This document shows, piece after piece, positions 54,634-63,251 of a DNA stretch of 64,000 bases (position 1 is the first letter of the stretch; every line of letters begins with the position of its first letter). The DNA comes from Rheinheimera oceanensis (GTDB lineage Bacteria > Pseudomonadota > Gammaproteobacteria > Enterobacterales > Alteromonadaceae): the NCBI RefSeq assembly GCF_018831085.1, contig NZ_JAGPNM010000002.1:372001-436000 (forward strand). Direction: 5' to 3'. The notes under the pieces are model-generated. The model saw nothing but the letters and a program-made list of their open reading frames with translations. It was not told the DNA's origin and searched no databases. The position numbers and the translations under genes were made by a program.

Positions 54634-57630
54634 ATGGACCTATGGTCTTGTGTTAAACCAGCCAGCAACAGGCACATCGTGCCGGCCTGGTTGCTTGTGT
54701 CTTCACTGGCGTTAGCGGTGTCGGGCTGTGGTGGTGGCAGTGATAGTGCCGATAGTACACCGCCAGTAGCTACGCCACCAGTAGTAACACCGCCGGTTGC
54801 AACACCACCGCCAACACAAACGCCGCCCCCGGCAGACGACCTACCCGAGCCTGAGCTTGAAACCGCACCCAGTGCAGATGTTAAACCACTGCCCAAACCA
54901 GGTGGGCCGTCGTTACCGCCACCACCGGCAGAGCTCAGGTTATCAGCGGCTTACAACAAAAGCGCTGCGGCAGTGCCGGTATTTGCCGTATCTGCCAGCT
55001 CGTCCGGCGACGAAAATGGCAATAACACCGCAGATAAAGCCATTGATGGTGATTTAACCAGCCGCTGGGAAAGCGCCTGGAGCAATGGTGTGACCGATGC
55101 CGACAACGCCTGGTTACAGTTTGATTTTGGCGCCAAAACCGCCATTGGCTATATCAAGCTGCACTGGGAAAACGCCTACGCTGAAGAATACGCTATTTAT
55201 ATTTCTGACGATGGCCAAAACTGGTATCAGCTGCGCTATATCACTGGCGCTCAGGGCCGCACTGAAGAGTTTTTTAATCTGAATATTGATGCCCGCTATG
55301 TTCGTCTGCAGGGTGTTAAGCGCCATACTCAGTATGGTTATTCCTTGTTTGAAGTCGAATTTCAAACACCGGGCAACGACAATTCCATGCCGCAGCTGGA
55401 TACGTCCTATGTGCCCTACCCGCTAAGCGGTAGCGGCCGTCAGCCTTTGCCCGCCCCGGCACAGCCGGTTGAAAGCGTGCGCTTTACCCTGGCGGATGGC
55501 ACCCTGGTAACACGCTTTGGCATGGTCGGGCGCTCACGCCATGCCCGCGAACGCGGCGAAGAGTGGAACGAAATTGGTTTTGGCCTGAACGAAACTGTCG
55601 ATGCCCAGGGTAACCCGGCAGATAAAGGCCCCGGTGCACATTTAAACTTTATTGCTAACTACTTTAAGAACCGCACCTGGGGCGTCGAATTTATTGATAA
55701 CAGCAATGTCGCTGGCGTTACCGCGCCACGGATTATTGTCAATCAGTATTACCAGCAAGCGCAAAAAGGCGGTGGCCACTCTTTTGTGCGCCGTTTTGAC
55801 GAACCCAACGTTACCGGTTTTGGCTGGATGAGCCCTGGCCGTTTGCTGGATAACTCTACTTACCTGAGCGACGGCGCACCCTGCCCGGTAGTGCCTAAAC
55901 CAGCCAATGGCGTGCTGTTAAACCCTGACAGCGGTTACGGTGGCATAATTGGTGCAAATGACGGTTGTAGCGTAGTGTTTGACACCTACCCTGGCCACAG
56001 AGCCCTCTCAGCCAATGCCGATGGCGTAATGGTACCAAACGGTAATAGCGTATCAGCACGGCCGCTGAAAAAAGGCGATATTATTGAGTTTACCGGGTCA
56101 TTTTTCTCTACCCGCGAAGTGATGGATGCCATTGGCGATAACGGTGGCTTTCGTTATTACACCAATGAGCTGACCTATGTAATGGGCCAGGGTTTACGCC
56201 CCTGGTATGGTGTACAACCGCGGCTAATGAACCAGCCACTGCCTGACAGCACCCTGCAAGGCGGCCTGGGCTCGGTGTCATATGATTATGCCGACAACGC
56301 CACTTTTATATTTCAGCAGCCACATAACAATATTGGCATGCACAATATGCAACGCTTTATGGAAGGACGCCGTTGGTTACACACTAATTTGTGGACCGGC
56401 GAACACAACGAAGATGGCAATGACCGCAATGATGCAGGCCGTTTCCTGCAAGGGCCGCGCTTTAACCAGTCATCCTGTTTTAACTGCCACGTTAGCAATG
56501 GCCGCAGCGTCGCCCCGGCGGCAGTAAATCAGCGGCTTGATACTATGGCAATACGCACCGGCGCCACCGGCACCGACGCTAACGGTAATTACCTGCCACA
56601 TCCTATATACGGCCAGGCAATGCAAATGAATGCGCGCTCAACCACAACAGGCGCTGTGCAAAACTGGGGTAACGCTGCTGTAGTTGCCGGTTTTACCACA
56701 AAGAATGTACAACTGGCTGACGGTACTGTAGTAGAACTGCGTAAACCGGAAATAGCCTTTGAGGGCCCGGTACCTGAAGCTTATTCCGTGCGCTCGGCGC
56801 AGCCATTAATAGGCATGGGCCTGCTTGAAGCCATTGACGACGACACCATTTTAGCGCGGGTACGCACCACACCCGATGCTGATGGTGTTCTTGGCACTGC
56901 CAACTATGCTTACGATCCTGAAACCGGCGATGTACGTTTAGGCCGCTACGGCTGGAAAGCCGGTAAAGTCAGCCTGCGCCACCAGGTAGCCAACGCCGCC
57001 CTGCTGGATATGTCAGTAACCTCATCTATTTACCCGAACCGCGACTGTCTGGCCGGGGCAAAACACTGCGACGCCGCCAGCGGCACAGAGCCCGGCTTAC
57101 CGGATGAAGCGCTGCAATTAATGACAGAATATCTGCACCTGTTAGCCGTACCGGCACAGCGCAGCCTGGTAAGTGGCTTTCCTAAAGGCGTATCGCCGAT
57201 GGCCTATCTGGATGTTGAACCGGCAAAAATAGCCCAGGGCGAGCAAGTGTTTAAAGCCATCCGCTGTAATGCCTGCCATATCAGCGAAGTGCAAACCAGC
57301 GCCCGCTCGCCATTTGACGAAGTGCGCAACCAAACTATCCGGCCTTATACCGATATGCTGTTGCATGATATGGGCGAAGAGCTGGCCGATAATTTCGCCG
57401 AAGGCCTGGCAACAGGCAGCATGTGGCGCACGCCAGCTTTATGGGGTATTGGCTACACCGAATACGTAGCGGCAGGCGCGCCGGTAGGTTATTTACACGA
57501 CAGCCGCGCCCGCACGTTAACCGAGGCTATTTTATGGCACGGCGGCGAAGCTGAAGTGATTAAAAACCGCTTTGTTAATTTACCCACTGAAGATCGCGAA
57601 GCCCTGCTGGCCTTCCTGAAATCGCTGTAG
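54634..57630 (+). CDS. Di-heme oxidoreductase (DUF1111/DHOR) lipoprotein with F5/8 type C domain
   Basis: 998 residues. Lipobox AVSGC (Cys 32), a Pro/Thr-rich linker about 41-100, a discoidin/F5/8 type C (CBM32-like) domain about 112-245 (KAIDGDLTSRWESAW, YVRLQGVKRHTQYGYSLFEVEF), a middle region rich in Gly/Asn/aromatics, then the DHOR part with two CxxCH haem sites, C615-F-N-C618-H and C878-N-A-C881-H. The ending SMWRTPALWGIGYTEYV...GYLHDSRARTLTEAILWHGGEA is typical of DHOR/DUF1111. Expected at the outer membrane. Substrate unknown. Confidence 0.9.
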   Translation: MDLWSCVKPASNRHIVPAWLLVSSLALAVSGCGGGSDSADSTPPVATPPVVTPPVATPPPTQTPPPADDLPEPELETAPSADVKPLPKPGGPSLPPPPAELRLSAAYNKSAAAVPVFAVSASSSGDENGNNTADKAIDGDLTSRWESAWSNGVTDADNAWLQFDFGAKTAIGYIKLHWENAYAEEYAIYISDDGQNWYQLRYITGAQGRTEEFFNLNIDARYVRLQGVKRHTQYGYSLFEVEFQTPGNDNSMPQLDTSYVPYPLSGSGRQPLPAPAQPVESVRFTLADGTLVTRFGMVGRSRHARERGEEWNEIGFGLNETVDAQGNPADKGPGAHLNFIANYFKNRTWGVEFIDNSNVAGVTAPRIIVNQYYQQAQKGGGHSFVRRFDEPNVTGFGWMSPGRLLDNSTYLSDGAPCPVVPKPANGVLLNPDSGYGGIIGANDGCSVVFDTYPGHRALSANADGVMVPNGNSVSARPLKKGDIIEFTGSFFSTREVMDAIGDNGGFRYYTNELTYVMGQGLRPWYGVQPRLMNQPLPDSTLQGGLGSVSYDYADNATFIFQQPHNNIGMHNMQRFMEGRRWLHTNLWTGEHNEDGNDRNDAGRFLQGPRFNQSSCFNCHVSNGRSVAPAAVNQRLDTMAIRTGATGTDANGNYLPHPIYGQAMQMNARSTTTGAVQNWGNAAVVAGFTTKNVQLADGTVVELRKPEIAFEGPVPEAYSVRSAQPLIGMGLLEAIDDDTILARVRTTPDADGVLGTANYAYDPETGDVRLGRYGWKAGKVSLRHQVANAALLDMSVTSSIYPNRDCLAGAKHCDAASGTEPGLPDEALQLMTEYLHLLAVPAQRSLVSGFPKGVSPMAYLDVEPAKIAQGEQVFKAIRCNACHISEVQTSARSPFDEVRNQTIRPYTDMLLHDMGEELADNFAEGLATGSMWRTPALWGIGYTEYVAAGAPVGYLHDSRARTLTEAILWHGGEAEVIKNRFVNLPTEDREALLAFLKSL

Positions 57631-57639
57631 AGCATCAGC

Positions 57640-57660
57640 CGGCGCTGGACAACAGCGCCG
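57640..57660 (+). terminator. GC-rich hairpin after the DHOR gene
   Basis: CGGCGCTG-GACAA-CAGCGCCG, an 8-bp stem 9 bases past the stop; no T run follows, so it is a weak candidate. Confidence 0.4.
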
Positions 57661-57724
57661 CGCAATTCTCAGTAGAAAGGAGCTAGCTGTCCAGCCCCAC
57701 CAGATTTGAACGAAAATTGCCGAC

Positions 57725-57743
57725 AAAGGCACCCGGTGCCTTT
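57725..57743. terminator. Hairpin at the 3' side of the broken gene
   Basis: AAAGGCAC-CCG-GTGCCTTT is a perfect 8-bp stem flanked by short T-rich sequence on both strands. It probably serves the minus-strand gene that ends at 57793, or the DHOR gene. Confidence 0.55.
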
Positions 57744-57792
57744 ATTTCTCAAACTAACGCCAACGACTGATTTTACCTTACACAGTCCTTGT

Positions 57793-58255
57793 CTAATGCA
57801 CTTTTTGCTGCACTTCAAATTTACTCCAGCGCCCCGCTGCGCCTTGCCCAAACAGACGCTCGGACATTGGAATGGACACACTCAGCTCTGGTGCTTCCGA
57901 ATGTTGGCAGGAGTAGGCATTCAATAAACTAAACAAGCCATGCCCGATACCGAAGGAGTTCAGTCTGTCTTTCAATAGCTCTCCTTTAGATGATCGAAAA
58001 CACTAAAATCAGCGACCTGAAAAGGCATAGCTGTGGCAGCAATATCCTGCTGAGACACAGCCCCCCCGGCAGCCAACTCCAATGGCCCGTAGATGTTGGC
58101 CCACTTTTGCTGATACTCAGTAATATTTTTTTCGTCATACTTCAGTACATAGTTGCCCGTTTGATCTGCAAAAACGTTAGCATTGATCAACGCTAAACTG
58201 ACAAGAAAAATGTGGCAGCCCGGGTGTAACCGGTGACGGACAATACTAATTTCAT
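57793..58255 (-). pseudogene. Frameshifted gene for a small secreted protein
   Basis: ATG 58255 follows AGGGAAAAATATC and opens MKLVLSVTGYTRAATFF, then stops at 58193. Adding one base in the T5 run at 58206-58210 would continue into LVSLALINANVFA-DQTGNY, making a sensible signal peptide and mature protein down to HLKESY at 57972. A second single-base shift near 57985 would continue into KDRLNSFGIGHGLFSLLNAY and end at 57793, about 154 residues in all. Alternatively the last part is a separate TTG-started gene (57975, AGGAG upstream). No family recognised. Confidence 0.5.
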
Positions 58256-58578
58256 GATATTTTTCCCTGCGATATTGTTCAAAAAGGTTGGCTTTGAATT
58301 ACATCGCACCTGTAATATCGACCACTAACACAGTTAAAACAAACCCGACACACCTCAGGGTTTTACTTTTAACATAATGTTTTTAATATAATTTTTGTAG
58401 GAAATTATATTTCAGCACTATAGAAATTACAGACAACAAGCGAGCCAATTAATTATTATCAATGCTATCAGCAGCTAAAAATTGAGCAGATAAGTTAAGC
58501 CCAAAAATGCATAACAACTGTAAACTTTACTGACGACGCTGGTGCAAAGCCCGGGCCCACAACTTTTTTGTAGCTAAA
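58256..58578. other. AT-rich intergenic region with a weak hairpin
   Basis: About 320 bases between the broken gene and the LysR gene. AACCCGA at 58342 pairs imperfectly with TCAGGGTT at 58355, a possible terminator for the LysR gene read on minus. Very AT-rich around 58370-58420. Nothing else is supported. Confidence 0.4.
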
Positions 58579-59463
58579 TCACTTACTCCAATCTTGCAAG
58601 CTTGCCTGAAGTTGATTAATGAAAATATGCAGTTTAGGTAAGACGTAGCGGCGGCTTGGGTAAACAGCCCACACGGATAGATTCTGCGGGCTGGCATCTT
58701 TTAAATCTACGCGCACCAGAGCCCCTGAGCTCACTTCATCCCGAACATCCCACACTGATAGCCGCGCTAATCCCAGACCATTGATACACGCGCCCAGAAA
58801 CCCATCCACACCACTGGAAGTAAATCGACTGTTTATTCTTACTGAATGCTCAGCTTCACCTACCTGAAATATCCAATGGCTTGTGTCAGAAAACGTTAAA
58901 CACTCATGGTCTGCAAGCTCCTCAATACAAGTCGGTATGCCTTTGGCTGCGAGGTACGAAGGGGCTGCATAGAGATGTTTCGGATTATTTGCCAATGGCC
59001 TGGCAATTAAGCCTGAGTCTTTCATTGGCGCAATACGAATAGCTACATCTATACCTGATGAAATAATATCCTCGATGTCGTCACTTAAAACGAGATCGAT
59101 GTTCAGCCCCGGATTCTCATCCAGAAGCCGGGGTATAAGAGGTAAAATGACTTTGCGGCCCAACGTTACCGGCGCACTAACTCTCAGCAGACCTGTCGCC
59201 CCGCCAGACTTCGGGGAAACAGCAGCGCGGGCTGCTTCTTCAGCCTCAAGAATTTCCACTGCAAACGGCATCAATACTTCCCCCTCCGCAGTGAGTGAAA
59301 GTGAGCGGGTGGAACGATGAATCAACCGAACACCCAAGTCATTTTCCAGTGCAGCAATTTTCCTGGTGACAGCCATAGGAGTGAGCTTTAATCGTCTTGC
59401 CGCACCTGCCAAGCTACCCGACGACATTGCAACAACAAAGACCTGCAGGGCTTCAACATTCAT
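58579..59463 (-). CDS. LysR family transcriptional regulator
   Basis: 294 residues. N-terminal HTH: VEALQVFVVAMSSGSLAGAARRLKLTPMAVTRKIAALENDLGVRLIHRSTRSLSLTAEGE, then a substrate-binding domain (LRVSAPVTLGRKVILPLIPRLLDENPGLNIDLVLSDD, DVAIRIAPMKDSGLIARPL). Belongs to the common subgroup that sits opposite quinone or flavin oxidoreductases. Divergent from the old-yellow-enzyme gene, with an inverted repeat between. Confidence 0.93.
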   Translation of the reverse strand: MNVEALQVFVVAMSSGSLAGAARRLKLTPMAVTRKIAALENDLGVRLIHRSTRSLSLTAEGEVLMPFAVEILEAEEAARAAVSPKSGGATGLLRVSAPVTLGRKVILPLIPRLLDENPGLNIDLVLSDDIEDIISSGIDVAIRIAPMKDSGLIARPLANNPKHLYAAPSYLAAKGIPTCIEELADHECLTFSDTSHWIFQVGEAEHSVRINSRFTSSGVDGFLGACINGLGLARLSVWDVRDEVSSGALVRVDLKDASPQNLSVWAVYPSRRYVLPKLHIFINQLQASLQDWSK

Positions 59464-59540
59464 AAAAATAACTCATTTCGTTATAAAGCATCACAATAAT
59501 AGCATCTAGTAACGATATATGTTGGCCAATAAAATGCTAT

Positions 59541-59565
59541 GGGATCAATACGAAATACTGATCCC
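59541..59565. promoter_or_regulatory. Symmetric LysR-type operator between lysR and the OYE gene
   Basis: GGGATCA at 59541-59547 and TGATCCC at 59559-59565 are perfect 7-bp arms around 11 bases, the spacing of LysR operators. It lies 51 bases upstream of the oxidoreductase start, suiting activation of that gene. Confidence 0.75.
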
Positions 59566-59615
59566 TGTTGAATAGTTCTTAATTTAACCAGCATAACCCT
59601 ATCAGAGGAAAAAAT

Positions 59616-60701
59616 ATGAATAACACGCTCTTTGAGCCAATATTTGCCGGCGACATCGCTCTGAAGAATAGAGTCGTTATGGCACCGATGACAAGAACCC
59701 GTGCCGGAGAAGATGGCATCCCAAAGGCAATGCATGCCAAATATTATGCCCAACGGGCAAGCGCAGGGCTGATTATCACCGAAGGGGCGAATATTTCTCC
59801 TCAAGGCAGAGGCTACGCCGGCACACCAGGCATATGGAATGCACAGCAGGCACAAGGCTGGGCAGCGGTGACAGAAGCGGTGCATGCAAACAATGGAAAG
59901 ATTGTTTTGCAACTTTGGCATGTTGGCAGTCTGTCCCATGTTAGTTTGCAGCGCGGCGGAGCTTCGCCGGTGGGGCCTTCGGGAATCCGTGCTGGTGGTA
60001 CTGTTTACACCGCCGAGGGAGCAGTAGAGCCATCAGTTCCACGGGCACTGGCAACAGAGGAAATGAAAGACATCGTCGCTCAGTATCGGGCTGCAGCGCA
60101 ACTTGCCAAGGAAGCAGGATTCGATGGGGTAGAAATCCATGCAGCAAACGGCTACTTGCTTGACCAGTTTCTCAGAGATTCCACAAACCGTCGTCAGGAT
60201 AGTTATGGTGGCTCAATTGAAAATCGTTCACGTTTGAGCGTTGAAGTTACTCAGGCGATTGTCGATGTATGGGGTGCTGGTCGGGTAGGCATTCGCTTAT
60301 CACCAATTTCTACCCAGTTAGGCGACACAGCCCTGGACAGTGATGTGATGGCAACTTATGGCTACCTTATTGAGAAACTTAACGGGTTTGGCCTTGCCTA
60401 TCTCCACTTTGTAGAAGGTATCACGGGCGGTTCCCGCGCTAATCCACCAGGTATCGATCTGGATGCATTGGGTCGCAAATTCAATGGGATCTTTATTGGT
60501 AACAACGGCTATGACATTGAACTTGCCAGGCAGCGTATAGAAGATGGCCTGGTTGACTTGGTGGCATTTGGCCGACCCTTTATATCCAATCCAGATCTGG
60601 TTGAGCGACTGCGAGGCAATTTGCCACTGACGCCTGCTGATCCAAGTACTTTCTACGGAGACAGCGAGAAGGGTCTGACAGATTGGCCGCCTGCTAATTG
60701 A
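59616..60701 (+). CDS. Old yellow enzyme family alkene reductase
   Basis: 361 residues; AGAGGAAAAA precedes ATG 59616. FMN-dependent NAD(P)H:enone reductase, close to NemA/PETN reductase type. FMN motif NRVVMAPMTRTRA, substrate pair H175-x-x-N178 in GVEIHAANGYLLDQFLRDSTN, YGGSIENRSR, and the C-terminal DLVAFGRPFISNPDLVERL. The usual HxGR turn after the first active-site Trp is HVGS (102-105), Ser for Arg. Reduces activated C=C bonds of electrophiles; probably induced through the divergent LysR. Confidence 0.93.
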   Translation: MNNTLFEPIFAGDIALKNRVVMAPMTRTRAGEDGIPKAMHAKYYAQRASAGLIITEGANISPQGRGYAGTPGIWNAQQAQGWAAVTEAVHANNGKIVLQLWHVGSLSHVSLQRGGASPVGPSGIRAGGTVYTAEGAVEPSVPRALATEEMKDIVAQYRAAAQLAKEAGFDGVEIHAANGYLLDQFLRDSTNRRQDSYGGSIENRSRLSVEVTQAIVDVWGAGRVGIRLSPISTQLGDTALDSDVMATYGYLIEKLNGFGLAYLHFVEGITGGSRANPPGIDLDALGRKFNGIFIGNNGYDIELARQRIEDGLVDLVAFGRPFISNPDLVERLRGNLPLTPADPSTFYGDSEKGLTDWPPAN

Positions 60702-61115
60702 TCCGATCATCAGAAGTGATCAGTCTTAGTTGGAGTGCGAGGGCAACGCTGGTAACAGATTTTCGTTAACATCTATGCGCCATCTAAATCACTGGTTAAA
60801 ACTGTTAAAGTCTGGGGGATATGCTTATCCCCCGCAACGGTTTAACAGGCGCAGGTGTGCTGCCTGAAGGGTTTTAGGGTATTTCATATTTACCTACCAC
60901 ATAACATGTTAAGAACTGCTGACGCAGTTAGTGCGGTAAAAGTAACGCAGCATTACAAAGTAACGTGATTTTTTTCTGATTCAAGGTAACGCTGCACTGT
61001 TTAGTCCAGCAGATACATTGCTGATACCGGTGAACTGTTAGCCTGTAGCATAGACAGGCATTTCGATGCGCAGTACACTGAGGCGTTATTTTTATTAACA
61101 AACAAGGTTATACCC
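60702..61115. other. Intergenic region with long imperfect hairpin
   Basis: 414 bases without a gene. At 60814-60833 GGGGGATA-TGCT-TATCCCCC is a perfect stem-loop, and flanking GTTAAAACTGTT and AACGGTTTAAC extend it imperfectly to 60795-60852. At 60947-60992 GCAGCATTAC and GTAACGCTGC pair with one mismatch. GATCA/TGATC near 60707-60723 forms a small repeat past the OYE stop. The EF-hand promoter must lie in the right part. Confidence 0.5.
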
Positions 61116-61361
61116 GTGAATACAGAAAATTTGTCTGAAGCACAAATTGCAGAAATAAAAAGCAACTTCGATTTTTTTGACCGTGACGGCAATGGCCGCA
61201 TTGATTTAACCGAGTTTATCGAACTGCTTACGGCTTTGGCCCCTAAGACCAAAGTCAGTCATGTTGAAGAGGGCTTTAAGCTTATCGACACCAATAATAA
61301 CGGCTACATCGACTTCGCCGAGTTTTTAGACTGGTGGCAAGACTGCTGGTGGGAATACTAG
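61116..61361 (+). CDS. Small EF-hand calcium-binding protein
   Basis: 81 residues starting at GTG 61116, with AAGG nine bases upstream. Two complete EF-hand loops: residues 22-33 (DRDGNGRIDLTE) and 58-69 (DTNNNGYIDFAE), each with Asp at 1, Gly at 6, Ile at 8 and Glu at 12. No signal peptide, so cytoplasmic. A two-hand calmodulin-like protein that could buffer or sense Ca2+. Trp-rich C-terminus (DWWQDCWWEY). Confidence 0.88.
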   Translation: MNTENLSEAQIAEIKSNFDFFDRDGNGRIDLTEFIELLTALAPKTKVSHVEEGFKLIDTNNNGYIDFAEFLDWWQDCWWEY

Positions 61362-61367
61362 AATCAA

Positions 61368-61390
61368 AGGGCAAGGCTGCGGCCTGCCCT
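61368..61390 (+). terminator. Hairpin after the EF-hand gene
   Basis: AGGGCA-A-GGC-TGCG-GCC-TGCCCT, a 9-bp interrupted stem 6 bases past the stop; the T tract is poor. Confidence 0.5.
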
Positions 61391-61599
61391 AATCTGATTT
61401 CTCCAAAAGTTTTGCTGCAACATCGCCTTTGCATTCTTACTAACTATTAGCGAAAACCACTAAAACATTGGCTGCTGGTTTGCAACTCTCTCAGCAAAAT
61501 CATCTAACCAACTAATTTTAAAAAGATAAAAATACTGGCATAACACTTGATTGCTTAATGATAAAACACCGCATGTTTTACATTAAAAGGATCAACACT

Positions 61600-61821
61600 A
61601 TGAACAGAACACTGGTTATTATCTTATTAGTTGTTATAGGTATTTACTGCTTACCTACTTTACTTGCTACAGCCGCGACGATTTTTGCCATTGTGCTCGG
61701 CGTTTTCGGCGCTATTCTTGGCGTTGGTATCTCATTAGTGGTTACGCTGTTACCGGTTATTATTGTTGGCTACCTGATCTGGTGGCTGGTACGCGACAAC
61801 CGCCGTAACCGTCAGTATTAA
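61600..61821 (+). CDS. Small membrane protein
   Basis: 73 residues from ATG 61600, behind AGGATCAACACT. Two hydrophobic segments (TLVIILLVVIGIYCLPTLLA and IFAIVLGVFGAILGVGISLV, then VTLLPVIIVGYLIWWLV) and a basic tail (RDNRRNRQY). The layout recalls small envelope-stress proteins such as PspG, but the resemblance is weak. Function unknown. Confidence 0.7.
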   Translation: MNRTLVIILLVVIGIYCLPTLLATAATIFAIVLGVFGAILGVGISLVVTLLPVIIVGYLIWWLVRDNRRNRQY

Positions 61822-61843
61822 CTTAACCGGCATAGCGTGGGCC

Positions 61844-63046
61844 CTAATCAGCAAAACTTACCTTACCCATAGTAACGCCCGGTATACCCTCACGGGCGTT
61901 ACTGAATTTCTGCTTGCCGCCAACTAAACATTCATTCGCCAATACGGCAAATAATACTGCCTCTTTCGCGTCAGGGTTAATGCCCAAGTCATGGGTGGTT
62001 TTGATGCTTACGCCCGGCAATGCGGCCTGAATTCGCGTCATTAACAGCGGGTTATGAATACCGCCGCCGCTGGCGTAAATAACAAACTGCTCCAGCTTTT
62101 CAGTGGTTTGCTTAATGGCGCTGATAATCATATCGGCGCTAAAGCAATTTAGCGTGGCCATTATATCGGCATAGCTTAACTGCTCTGTGCCACTCACCTG
62201 CTGTGCCTTAGCAAGATAGGCCAGGTTAAATACTTCAGGCCCGGTGGTTTTAGGAAAGCCCAGCGCAAAGAATGGATCTTGCTTTAAAGCCCCCAGCAAA
62301 GGCTCACTAACCTTACCAGCCTTGGCTAACAGCGAGTTCTCATCAAAATACTTACCCGGATAATGTTGTTGAATAAACGCATCCATCATCGTATTGCCGG
62401 GGCCAATATCACTGCTAAATACTGCTTCGGCGTCCAGCGTTTGTGGCAGCCAGGTAAAGTTAGCTATACCACCAATATTCAGCATAATGCGGTTTTCACT
62501 GTTACTGCTGAACAGTAAATAGTCGCCATACACCGCTAACGGCGCGCCCTCGCCACCTGCAGCAATATGTTTTTGCCGAAAATCACTCAGGGTAATAATA
62601 CCGGTGGCCATAGCCAGATGATCGCCATCGCCAATTTGCAAGGTGGCATTACCGTAATCAGCCAGATTATGCTGGCGTTTGGGGCAATGAAAAATGGTTT
62701 GGCCGTGGCTGGCTATTACGTCAACATCAGCAGCTGTCAGTTGCCACTGCGCCAGGCACTGGTTAATCATGCGGCCGTGCTCAAGGCCAATCCAGGGGTT
62801 TAACAGCGTTACTGCCTGCAAGTCTACTTCACGTTTGGAAAATACCGCCTTTACCCGCTGTTTGTAGTCGGCATCGTAATCTACCGTAGTGAACTGCAGT
62901 AAGTTAATACGGGTATTGAGGCCATCGCCGCTTAGTTCACACAGTGCCACATCCAGGCCGTCAAGTGAGGTGCCGCTCATCAGGCCAATAACTTTACGGC
63001 TGGGTTTAGCGGCAATATTAAATAAATTCTGAATATGTGTGTGCAT
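61844..63046 (-). CDS. anmK: Anhydro-N-acetylmuramic acid kinase
   Basis: 400 residues; AGGAAAACAG precedes ATG 63046. Peptidoglycan recycling enzyme converting anhydro-MurNAc to MurNAc-6-phosphate. Motifs: VIGLMSGTSLDGLDVALCEL, ASHGQTIFHCPKR, LNIGGIANFTWLP, SDIGPGNTMMDAF, YASGGGIHNPLLM and the C-terminal DAKEAVLFAVLANECLVG. About 30 residues longer than E. coli AnmK, partly from a longer N-terminus. Confidence 0.95.
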   Translation of the reverse strand: MHTHIQNLFNIAAKPSRKVIGLMSGTSLDGLDVALCELSGDGLNTRINLLQFTTVDYDADYKQRVKAVFSKREVDLQAVTLLNPWIGLEHGRMINQCLAQWQLTAADVDVIASHGQTIFHCPKRQHNLADYGNATLQIGDGDHLAMATGIITLSDFRQKHIAAGGEGAPLAVYGDYLLFSSNSENRIMLNIGGIANFTWLPQTLDAEAVFSSDIGPGNTMMDAFIQQHYPGKYFDENSLLAKAGKVSEPLLGALKQDPFFALGFPKTTGPEVFNLAYLAKAQQVSGTEQLSYADIMATLNCFSADMIISAIKQTTEKLEQFVIYASGGGIHNPLLMTRIQAALPGVSIKTTHDLGINPDAKEAVLFAVLANECLVGGKQKFSNAREGIPGVTMGKVSFAD

Positions 63047-63137
63047 CTGTTTTCCTGTTGGGCTGAAGCAAAACTACTGTTGCAAACTGTAGCATGAATA
63101 ATTTATCCGACAATACCAAGATTTAAACTAAATAAAA

Positions 63138-63166
63138 TTGCATAAAATTCTGCATTGGGGTATATA
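63138..63166 (+). promoter_or_regulatory. Possible sigma-70 promoter of the TonB-dependent receptor
   Basis: TTGCAT, 17 bases, TATATA. Spacing is ideal and the hexamers are moderate matches. It lies 86 bases upstream of the receptor start. Confidence 0.4.
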
Positions 63167-63251
63167 TTCATCGAAAGCTAGTTACTAATGTATAAAAAAT
63201 TCACAAATCTAAACCCGATATTCTAGCTACAGCAACTGGGAGTATACACAG

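Noticed and set aside
59481-59939. Minus-strand frame of 152 codons between LysR and OYE genes
   Set aside because: It overlaps the LysR-type operator and the OYE start and shows no family features.
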